Below, one piece after another: positions 57,080-64,000 of a stretch of 64,000 bases of DNA; the stretch's first letter is position 1, and each line of letters opens with the position of its first letter. A program made the position numbers and the translations under genes. The stretch lies in NCBI GenBank assembly GCA_964646345.1, contig CAZYDU010000002.1:124001-188000 (forward strand), in the 5' to 3' direction. This stretch comes from RGIG1681 sp964646345 (GTDB taxonomy: Bacteria; Bacillota; Clostridia; Christensenellales; UBA1242). A model generated the notes under the pieces. The model was given only the letters and a program-made list of their open reading frames with translations, had not been told where the DNA came from and ran no database searches.

Positions 57080-60000
57080 CTAAACTTTTTCTAACTTTAA
57101 CTTAATTTTTTCGTCATTAAGTTCAACAGTTTGCATATCAGACACTTCTTTAAGTTCAAACTTATCAGCCAAAGTTCCTGAGCAAATATCTGCTTTGTAT
57201 TTTTTCAGAACTTCATTAGTTTCACTTGAACCCATAACAGACACGTTAATATGGTCAGTTACTTCAAAACCGCTATCTTTTCTAGTTTGTTGAACTTTAG
57301 AAATAAATTCACGAACAAGTCCAAGCTCAATAAGTTCTGTTGTAAGTTCAGTGTCAAGAACAACGGTAAATTCCCCATCGCTTTCAGCAACAAAGCCTTC
57401 TTTTGAAATTGGAGAAATTAATAAATCATCTTTTGAAAGTTCAACTTCAGTGCCTTGAGCATCAAATTTAACAGTTTCGCCTTTGTTAACTTTATCAACA
57501 ACCGCAACACTATCACAAGAAGCGAGCCAATTTCTAATTACACCAATTTTTGAACCGTATTTTGGTCCAAGAACTTTGAGCTGTGGCTTTAATTCATAGT
57601 TTAAATATTCTTTTGCATCATGCTTAAATTCAACCGCTTGAACATTTAATTCATCTTTAATTAATTCCTTAAGTTCATCTGAAAGCTCAACTTTATCGTT
57701 TGTGCAAACTATGATTTTTGAAAGTGGTTGCCTATTTTTCATATTAGATTGATTTCTTGCACTATGTCCAAGGTTTGAAATTGTTAAAACAGTTTCCATT
57801 CCAAGATTAAGTTTATCATCAATCAAACTTTCGTCAGCAACTGGATAATCGCATAAATGCACTGAAATTGGTGCATTTTTATCTACACTTCTAACTAAGT
57901 TCTGATACATTTGTTCGGTTATAGATGGCACAAAAGGTGCTGCCAATTTAGACAAACCAACCAAAACATAATAAAGAGTTGCAAAAGCAGCTGTTTTATC
58001 TTCAGTTTCGCCATGAACCCAAAATCTTTCACGACTTCTTCTAACATACCAGTTAGAAAGTTCATCAACAAACTCATTCAAAAGTCTTGCAGGTTCAATA
58101 TTAACATAGTCTGCCAAATATTTATCTACTTCACGAACAAGTTTATTATACTCTGAAATTATCCATTTGTCAATATTGGTTAATTTTACACTATCAATGC
58201 TATATTTGCTTCCATCAAACTGGTCAATTTCAGCATACAAAACAAAAAATGCATAAGTATTCCAAAGTGTACCCATAAACTTTCTTTGGAAGTCTTCCAA
58301 TGTTTCCATATTAAAGTTAGTTGATAGCCATGGAGAGTTAGAAATATAGAAATACCACCTTGCAGCATCACTTCCCGCTTTATCAAACACTTCCCAAGGA
58401 GTTACAACATTACCAATACTCTTGCTCATTTTCTTTCCAAATTTATCGTTAACAAGACCTAGTGGCAAACAACGTTTATAAGGAGATTTTCCAAATAAAA
58501 GAGTGTTAACAGCAAGCATTGAATAGAACCAACCACGAGTTTGGTCCATACCTTCAGAAATAAACTCAGCTGGGAAATATTTTTCAAATATATCTTTATT
58601 TTCAAATGGATAATGGAGCTGAGCAAAAGGCATTGAACCAGAATCAAACCAGCAATCCAAAACTTCAGGAGTTCTTGTCATGGTTTTTCCACATTCCGGG
58701 CAAGCAAAAGTGATTTTATCAACTGTTGGCTTATGTAAATCAAGTTCAGTTTTTTCATCAATTCCGCCAAGCTTTTTAAGCTCATTGACTGAACCCACAA
58801 CATGAATATGTCCATCTTCGCAAACCCAGAATGGAAGCGGTGTGCCCCAATATCTATTTCTTGCAATATCCCAATCAATAAGTGAACGCAAGAAACCACC
58901 CATTCTTCCTTCCCCGATAGTTTCAGGACGCCAATCAACTTCTGCATTATTTTTCAAAAGTTCATCTTTCAAGGCAGTGGTTTTCACAAACCAGCTTGAC
59001 CTAGCATAATAAATAAGTGGAGTTTTGCAACGCCAGCAGAATGGATAAGAGTGCACATGTGGCATTTCTTTTAAAAGTTTGCCTGATTGCTTTAAGTTCT
59101 CAATAACGAATTTATCAGCATCTTTAACAAACTTTCCAGCAAATTCGCCAGTTTCTTTACTCATATTACCATTATCATCAACAAGTTGAACGAATGGAAG
59201 ATTATATTCCCTTCCAACCTTGTTATCATCTTCGCCAAAAGCAGGAGCAATATGAACAATACCTGTACCATCTGAAAGTGTAACGTAGTCGGCCAAGGTA
59301 ACAAACCAAGCTTTGCCTTCGTGTTTTTCTTTTACAAAATCAAAGAGTGGCTCATAGAAACGTCTTTCAAAATCTTTACCCTTCTTTGTTTCAACTTTTT
59401 CATATTCTTCAGGTTTGAAAAGTGTTTCGATTAGAGCATCAGCCATAATATAATACTCGTCACCAACTTTAATTTTTGTGTAATCTTCTTTTGCATTCAT
59501 ACAAAGTGCAACGTTAGATGGCAAAGTCCAAGGAGTTGTTGTCCAAGCTAAATAGTAAGTATTTTCTTCATCAAGTGCCTTAAACTTAACAAAAACGGTT
59601 CTATCTTTAACATCTTGATAACCTTGAGCAACTTCGTGACTAGAAAGTGATGTCGCACATCTTGGGCAATATGGCACAATTCTATGTCCCTTGTAAACTA
59701 AACCCTTTTTGTTCATTTCAGATAATGCCCACCATTCTGACTCAATATATTCATTTTTATAAGTTACATAAGCATCATCAGTATCAACAGAATACCCCAT
59801 TCTATCAGAGAATTGTTCCCACATATCCTTGTATTTCCAAACACTTTCTCTACATTTTTCAATGAATGGCTGAATACCGTAAGCTTCAATATCTTGTTTG
59901 CCGGTTGAACCAATCATTTTTTCAACTTCAAGTTCCACTGGAAGCCCGTGAGTATCCCAGCCGGCTTTACGCAAAATATTTTTGCCTTTCATTGTTTGAT

Positions 60001-60211
60001 AACGCAAAAATACGTCTTTAATTGTTCTTGTCAAAACGTGACCAATGTGTGGCTTTCCGTTAGCTGTTGGTGGACCCTCATAAAAAGTATAAGGTTCGCC
60101 ATTTTTATTTTTTTCAATCATTTTTTTGATAACTTTGTTATCTTTCCAAAATTTCGCAACATCGCCTTCACGTTCCGCAAAATTAAGTTTCGTGTCTACT
60201 TTTTTATACAT
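57080..60211 (-). CDS. ileS: Isoleucyl-tRNA synthetase
   Basis: Charges tRNA-Ile, with editing of valine. HIGH is in PPTANGKPHIGHVL at about 46-60 and KMSKS in GKKMSKSIGNVVTP; the editing domain has AWTTTPWTLPSNVAL; CPECGKTM and CRPR-like zinc sites lie in insertions. 1043 residues is the eukaryote-like long type (IleS2-like), with a C-terminal extension after the anticodon-binding domain. Regulated by the T-box leader upstream. GGAG precedes the ATG. Confidence 0.96.
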   Translation of the reverse strand: MYKKVDTKLNFAEREGDVAKFWKDNKVIKKMIEKNKNGEPYTFYEGPPTANGKPHIGHVLTRTIKDVFLRYQTMKGKNILRKAGWDTHGLPVELEVEKMIGSTGKQDIEAYGIQPFIEKCRESVWKYKDMWEQFSDRMGYSVDTDDAYVTYKNEYIESEWWALSEMNKKGLVYKGHRIVPYCPRCATSLSSHEVAQGYQDVKDRTVFVKFKALDEENTYYLAWTTTPWTLPSNVALCMNAKEDYTKIKVGDEYYIMADALIETLFKPEEYEKVETKKGKDFERRFYEPLFDFVKEKHEGKAWFVTLADYVTLSDGTGIVHIAPAFGEDDNKVGREYNLPFVQLVDDNGNMSKETGEFAGKFVKDADKFVIENLKQSGKLLKEMPHVHSYPFCWRCKTPLIYYARSSWFVKTTALKDELLKNNAEVDWRPETIGEGRMGGFLRSLIDWDIARNRYWGTPLPFWVCEDGHIHVVGSVNELKKLGGIDEKTELDLHKPTVDKITFACPECGKTMTRTPEVLDCWFDSGSMPFAQLHYPFENKDIFEKYFPAEFISEGMDQTRGWFYSMLAVNTLLFGKSPYKRCLPLGLVNDKFGKKMSKSIGNVVTPWEVFDKAGSDAARWYFYISNSPWLSTNFNMETLEDFQRKFMGTLWNTYAFFVLYAEIDQFDGSKYSIDSVKLTNIDKWIISEYNKLVREVDKYLADYVNIEPARLLNEFVDELSNWYVRRSRERFWVHGETEDKTAAFATLYYVLVGLSKLAAPFVPSITEQMYQNLVRSVDKNAPISVHLCDYPVADESLIDDKLNLGMETVLTISNLGHSARNQSNMKNRQPLSKIIVCTNDKVELSDELKELIKDELNVQAVEFKHDAKEYLNYELKPQLKVLGPKYGSKIGVIRNWLASCDSVAVVDKVNKGETVKFDAQGTEVELSKDDLLISPISKEGFVAESDGEFTVVLDTELTTELIELGLVREFISKVQQTRKDSGFEVTDHINVSVMGSSETNEVLKKYKADICSGTLADKFELKEVSDMQTVELNDEKIKLKLEKV

Positions 60212-60264
60212 TATTATTCTCCTTGATTTTTTATTGAATAACTATGCCTTTGCAAGTGTTTTTC

Positions 60265-60516
60265 AAAAAAAATCCTAGATGAAAATATAAGAACTTTCAT
60301 CTAGGATTTAAGTCACCACTTATATTTGTATGCACCAACATGCACCACCTTTTTAACGGTCAGTCCCCGTAAATAACTACTAGGTCACCCTTTCGTCATT
60401 TCTGCTTGACTGGTGATACTGGAATGATTTTACTTATTTGCTTTCACCACCCGCAAACTCTCTAAAAGATATTATTCATTCAGCGTGTCCAATCTCAAAC
60501 GCATTTATATTCAACT
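60265..60516 (-). promoter_or_regulatory. T-box leader of ileS
   Basis: On the minus strand the leader has the stem I sequence AGAGAGTTTGCGGGTGGTGAAAGC in pieces (GGGTGGTGAAAGC), a plausible specifier codon ATC near 60426-60428 (isoleucine), the antiterminator T-box AAAAAGGTGGTGC with UGGU to pair the ACCA end of tRNA-Ile, and a strong terminator at 60265-60308 (AATCCTAGATGAAA with TTTCATCTAGGATT). Uncharged tRNA-Ile should allow read-through to ileS. Confidence 0.88.
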
Positions 60517-60522
60517 AATTTA

Positions 60523-60550
60523 ATTATACACTCAGGATATTTTTTGTCAA
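60523..60550 (-). promoter_or_regulatory. Promoter of the ileS T-box leader
   Basis: TTGACA (60545-60550), 16-nt spacer, TATAAT (60523-60528), just upstream of the T-box leader. Confidence 0.8.
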
Positions 60551-60599
60551 TATTTTATGACGCAATTTCACATTTAATTTAGTATTACTACCTTGTATC

Positions 60600-61649
60600 T
60601 TACATCTTTTCAACTTGATGTGGAGTTACTTGCAAAATTTGACGAGCATTCATATAAATTTGATTTATAAATCTTTCCCTAATCACATCATCTCTAATTC
60701 GTTGATAAGCAATCAATTCACAATCACTCACTTTCTTTGTTCTTGGTTTTAGAAACTTTTGCATCTTTTCAATAAAATCATCATATTCATTTGGAAACAA
60801 CTCCCTAATTTCAGGCAATGATTGAAAAATTGTACCAAGATTTGTATAGTTTGTAACATCTCTATTGAAGCAACACTCATAATCAAAATTAGGTATTGGT
60901 CTAAATGTGTGTGTATTACTATTAATCAAAACACCCATATTATTTGTGTGAAAATCTGAATCCCCCAATAAAAACGATCTGACTAGCATTGATGACACTA
61001 TAAAACTTATAAACCTATCAATATCCTTTTGTGTAAATTCAAGATTTTCTTTTTGAAGCTTGTTTTTTAACATATTCTCTATTGCTTTGATATTTTTTTC
61101 AAAATCTCCTATTGAGAATGACCTCACATCTAAATCAAACCATTTTTGTTTTTCATCAAGTTTTAAATCATCAATCAATACAAGATTATCACCAACACTC
61201 AAAAAATCAACAGACATTAAATAATATTTTATTCCCTTGTTATTCTTTCCTGCTATACGAGTATTATATGAAGTAGGAATACCAAAATAATTCATAATAT
61301 GTGAAGCTAAAATTTCCGCTTCAACTTTTGATTCATTGGCCATTTCTTTGATAAATACTGAGAAATGTTGTGGAATTTCATCATTAATAACTTTTTCTTT
61401 AGAATAGCAAGTTTGAAAGCATGAATTTGGATTATATTTTACATCAAAAATATAGTCTTCAAAATAACTTCTTTCAGCCATTTCACACCATTTGTAAGTA
61501 TGACCATTAAGTCTATTTTGTTCGGATTTTTCATCTACAAAATCAAAATCTTTAACGCCCCAAAATATTGGATTATTTCTAGAATTTGCTTTGCTAGTAT
61601 CAACAAATTTTTCCAAGTACTCCAAATAATCTTTTTCTTGCATTGCCAT
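60600..61649 (-). CDS. HipA-like kinase-domain protein
   Basis: 349 residues. The C-terminal half has the HipA-type catalytic region: SFLLGDSDFHTNNMGVL (Asp232, His234, Asn237) and PIPNFDYECCF (Asp256 of the metal site), as in HipA Ser/Thr kinases (GNxDxHxxNxS and PxYD). The N-terminal half is unlike HipA (no HipA-N domain). It is not adjacent to a hipB-type HTH gene, so the usual toxin-antitoxin pair is not seen. GGTGGGG precedes the ATG. Substrate unknown; the HipA relation is by motif. Confidence 0.65.
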   Translation of the reverse strand: MAMQEKDYLEYLEKFVDTSKANSRNNPIFWGVKDFDFVDEKSEQNRLNGHTYKWCEMAERSYFEDYIFDVKYNPNSCFQTCYSKEKVINDEIPQHFSVFIKEMANESKVEAEILASHIMNYFGIPTSYNTRIAGKNNKGIKYYLMSVDFLSVGDNLVLIDDLKLDEKQKWFDLDVRSFSIGDFEKNIKAIENMLKNKLQKENLEFTQKDIDRFISFIVSSMLVRSFLLGDSDFHTNNMGVLINSNTHTFRPIPNFDYECCFNRDVTNYTNLGTIFQSLPEIRELFPNEYDDFIEKMQKFLKPRTKKVSDCELIAYQRIRDDVIRERFINQIYMNARQILQVTPHQVEKM

Positions 61650-61760
61650 AAATTTTACCCCACCAACAATTTCTATTATACATATAATAACATAATTTTA
61701 GCCATAATTCAACAATCTTTTCATATTTTCTTATTAATAATAAACCCACCTTAAACACTG

Positions 61761-61799
61761 AAAAAATAAGGTATTATGCCAAACATAATACCCCTATTT
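61761..61799 (-). terminator. Hairpin terminator, repeat-family copy 5
   Basis: Arms GGTATTATG and CATAATACC around CCAAA (61770-61792). It follows murC; the minus-strand end is AGGGGTATTATG, with loop different from the TTTGA copies. Confidence 0.75.
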
Positions 61800-61820
61800 A
61801 TCATAAAAACTGTCTCTATT

Positions 61821-63197
61821 TCATTTAACCAAATCTCTTGCAAGTTTTTCTATTGTTCCCGCACCCAAAACAAGCACCAAATCATCTTTTTTCGCAAATT
61901 CTTTTATCTGTTTTATAATTTCGCTATAGTTATTATAGTAATCCACTTTTGCTATATGTTTTCTTGTTTCGGTCATTAAATCTATCGAATTTAATCCCTC
62001 ACTTTCAAGTTCTCTTGCAGAATAAACAGGTGCAAAAATCACATAATCTGAACCAATAAAACTCTTTGCAAAACTTCCGAGCAAAAACTTAGTTCTAGAA
62101 AAAGTGTGCGGTTCAAAAATTGTTATTATTTTTCCCCCATTATTTTTCACAAGCTCTCTAGCTGTCTCAATCATCTTTTCAATCTGTTTTGGGTGATGTG
62201 CATAATCATGATAAACTAATGCTCCATTAATTTCCCCTACTTTTTCACATCTTCTCTCCACTCCCTTGAAATTTTCTAATGTATCTTTAACAACTGAAAA
62301 ATCTATTTCAAAAAGCATGGAAACCATAACAGAAGCCAAAGCATTCAAAATATTATGTTCGCCCACAATATTTAACTTTATATTTCCTAGTAAAAAACCA
62401 CTAAACACAACATCAAACGAAAAAAATCCAGATTTATATTCCCTTATATTTTTTGCATAAATATCGTTTTTATCATTAAACCCAAAAGTAATACTATTTT
62501 CCTTTTGTCCTATTTGTAAAGAATTAATATCTTCGCCAAAAACTAAATTAACACCGCCCTGCTTTGTTCCGTCCGCATACTTAATAAATGATTTCTTCAC
62601 ACCTTCCAAACTTCCAAAGTAATCCAAATGGTCACTATCAATATTCAAAATAACCGAAACATCAGGTTTTACAAATAAAAAGTTATCTTTGTACTCGCAA
62701 TTTTCAGTAATGAAATATTTTTTATTTCCTACTAAAAAATTAGAATGAATAGATTTTAATCTACCACCAACATGAATGGTTGGTTTTAGTCCTGCATTTA
62801 AAAATATATCTGAAATCATTGCCGATGTGGTTGTTTTTCCGTGGCTTCCAGCAATCGCAATAACGGTTTTATAACTTTCTGCAATCATTCCCAAAAGTTC
62901 TGCACGTTTCAAAATAATAAGATTATGATTTCTAGCAAATACAAGTTCAGGATTATCTTCATGGATCGCCGAAGAATACACAACAATATCTGCACCCAAA
63001 ACATTATTTTTAGAATGTTCCAAAAACAATCGTATTTTCTTTTTTGCTAAGATTTTCATTTCATCATTAATCACTTCGTTTGAACCTTGAACATAAAAAC
63101 CATCACGCTTTAAAAAACAAGCAAGTGAACTCATACTCACTCCACCAATACCAATAAAGTGAAATTTTTTACCCTTAAACATTTTTAATTTATCCAT
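61821..63197 (-). CDS. murC: UDP-N-acetylmuramate-L-alanine ligase
   Basis: MurC adds L-Ala to UDP-MurNAc. N-terminal Rossmann start FIGIGGVSMSSLACFL, ATP loop AGSHGKTTTSAMI, central NILNALASVMVSM, and the C-terminal end with VGADYVIFAP-type DYAHHPKQIEKMI. 458 residues is normal. No ribosome-binding site: TACAGT lies 6 nt before the ATG, predicting a leaderless mRNA. Together with murB it supplies peptidoglycan precursor. Confidence 0.95.
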   Translation of the reverse strand: MDKLKMFKGKKFHFIGIGGVSMSSLACFLKRDGFYVQGSNEVINDEMKILAKKKIRLFLEHSKNNVLGADIVVYSSAIHEDNPELVFARNHNLIILKRAELLGMIAESYKTVIAIAGSHGKTTTSAMISDIFLNAGLKPTIHVGGRLKSIHSNFLVGNKKYFITENCEYKDNFLFVKPDVSVILNIDSDHLDYFGSLEGVKKSFIKYADGTKQGGVNLVFGEDINSLQIGQKENSITFGFNDKNDIYAKNIREYKSGFFSFDVVFSGFLLGNIKLNIVGEHNILNALASVMVSMLFEIDFSVVKDTLENFKGVERRCEKVGEINGALVYHDYAHHPKQIEKMIETARELVKNNGGKIITIFEPHTFSRTKFLLGSFAKSFIGSDYVIFAPVYSARELESEGLNSIDLMTETRKHIAKVDYYNNYSEIIKQIKEFAKKDDLVLVLGAGTIEKLARDLVK

Positions 63198-63203
63198 ACA
63201 ATC

Positions 63204-63232
63204 ACTGTATTCAAAAAATTAAATTTTGTTAA
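63204..63232 (-). promoter_or_regulatory. Promoter of murC, predicted leaderless
   Basis: TTAACA (63227-63232), 17-nt spacer, TACAGT (63204-63209), then 6 nt to the ATG. Confidence 0.55.
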
Positions 63233-63243
63233 TATTTTCAATA

Positions 63244-63282
63244 AAAATAAGGTACTATGTCAAGCATAATACCTTATTTTAT
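63244..63282 (-). terminator. Hairpin terminator, repeat-family copy 6
   Basis: Arms GGTACTATG and CATAATACC around TCAAG (63251-63273). It follows the flavoprotein gene. Confidence 0.82.
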
Positions 63283-63309
63283 CAGCGATTATATACAATA
63301 ATCACAAGT

Positions 63310-64000
63310 TTAGTTTTCATAATTTTTCATCAAAAACCCGCTAACAATTTCCGCAATTTTAATTCCATCTGCACCGCTTGATGTAATTCCGCCAGCATAT
63401 CCCGCACCTTCTCCTGCAGAGTACAAACCAACAATTCCATTTGAAAAATTTTCGTCTCTAACTATTTGAACAGGAGCACTGGACCTAGTTTCAACACCAA
63501 TCAAAAGATTATCTTCATCTGCAAAACCATTTACTTTTTTGTTTAATAAAGGCAAAGCTTCTTTTAAACTACTAACCGCAAACTCAGGCAAGCATTTTGA
63601 TAAATCCACAAACTTAACGTTTGGCTTGTAGCTAGTCTTAACTTTTTGCATATTATCATCAAACCCATTTTCTTTTCCATGCACAAAATCTTTTACCTTT
63701 TCAGCTGGAGCATCATAGTTTGCCCCACCCAATTCAAAAGCTAAACGTTCGTATTTGTGTTGAAAATCAATACCGTCCAAAACATTGCCTTTATCATAGT
63801 CACTTGGCAAAACATTCACAAGAACTGCAGAGTTGCAATTCTTTCCATCTCTTGCCCTATAACTCATACCATTTGTCACAATAGTACCTTTGTCACTTGA
63901 TGAAGAAACCACAACACCGCCAGGACAATTACAAAATGTAAACACACTTCTTCCATTATCCAAATGCACAGCTAGTTTGTAATTTGATGCTGGCAAATCC
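63310..64000 (-). CDS. COG2509-type FAD-dependent dehydrogenase (5' end outside window)
   Basis: The frame is open to the right edge (DLPASNYKLAV before the first possible start), so only the C-terminal about 230 residues are present. They read YKLAVHLDNGRSVFTFCNCPGG, VVTNGMSYRARDGKNCNSA, a C-terminal FAD-binding stretch GVETRSSAPVQIVRD and the end GLYSAGEGAGYAGGITSSGADG, all typical of uncharacterised flavoprotein dehydrogenases of this COG. The substrate is not known. Confidence 0.88.
   Translation of the reverse strand, partial: DLPASNYKLAVHLDNGRSVFTFCNCPGGVVVSSSSDKGTIVTNGMSYRARDGKNCNSAVLVNVLPSDYDKGNVLDGIDFQHKYERLAFELGGANYDAPAEKVKDFVHGKENGFDDNMQKVKTSYKPNVKFVDLSKCLPEFAVSSLKEALPLLNKKVNGFADEDNLLIGVETRSSAPVQIVRDENFSNGIVGLYSAGEGAGYAGGITSSGADGIKIAEIVSGFLMKNYEN

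Overview
The window is one AT-rich, gene-dense chromosomal segment of a Bacillota-type (low-GC Gram-positive) bacterium, most likely an uncultured member of the Clostridia. The support is direct: a Spo0A-type sporulation regulator, SepF and a DivIVA-like protein, WhiA, a tRNA-Ile-type T-box leader before ileS, a large SRP RNA of about 275 nt with an Alu-type domain, DegV, RecX, lipoproteins with their transferase Lgt, and many close-packed genes with GGAG ribosome-binding sites. I see no rRNA, tRNA, CRISPR array, transposase or integrated phage. The genus cannot be told from the sequence alone.

Layout, left to right. 1-4.3 kb: the end of glyS, then a minus-strand cell-envelope/division block (SPOR-like membrane protein, sepF, DivIVA-like protein) and rpiB. 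4.4-10 kb: groES-groEL, then lgt overlapping an AT-hook coiled-coil protein, and a 551-residue membrane coiled-coil protein with its own strong promoter. 10-13.5 kb: recX, an IMPACT/YigZ protein and the IscU-like/GGGtGRT pair. 13.6-15 kb: a small regulatory island of two short XRE regulators divergent from a SLOG-fold protein, with three palindromic operators between them. 15-20 kb: RNA-modification genes (Rsm22-like, RluA-like, RlmI-like), a HEPN-like/CBS protein and a HAD-like protein. 20-24 kb: SRP RNA, degV, an ABC-F ATPase. 24-29 kb: glmS with a stand-alone GlmU acetyltransferase domain, spo0A, a GNAT/zinc-ribbon fusion and a divergent XRE pair. 29-34 kb: valS, galE and small membrane proteins. 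34-36.7 kb: a complete NitT/TauT-type ABC importer. 36.7-40.7 kb: a lipoprotein, a COG2426-type membrane protein, an RNase Z-like hydrolase, a NADAR-like protein and pfkA. 40.8-49.2 kb: dnaE, whiA, a PHP phosphoesterase, murB and a membrane-anchored solute-binding protein. 49.3-54.1 kb: uvrC and three tandem kinase-fold paralogues. 54.2-64 kb: prfA, prmC, rpmE, ileS, a HipA-like kinase, murC and the end of a COG2509-type flavoprotein.

How the genes work together: most are housekeeping, covering translation (glyS, valS, ileS, prfA, prmC, rpmE, rRNA modification), amino-sugar and peptidoglycan precursor supply (GlmS, GlmU-C, MurB, MurC), division (SepF, DivIVA-like, WhiA), replication and repair (DnaE, UvrC, RecX) and glycolysis (PfkA). 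The less ordinary content is in small modules: the XRE/SLOG island, the kinase-fold triplet, the HipA-like protein, the IscU-like/GGGtGRT pair, and several lineage-specific coiled-coil or cysteine-rich proteins.

Two genome-scale patterns stand out. First, at least six gene ends carry nearly the same 23-nt palindrome with a conserved loop, a dispersed family of terminator-like hairpins. Second, several genes (lgt, the kinase operon, murC, and a divergent XRE pair) have good sigma-A promoters whose -10 hexamer lies only 6-7 nt before the start codon and have no Shine-Dalgarno sequence, which predicts leaderless mRNAs alongside the normal GGAG-led ones.
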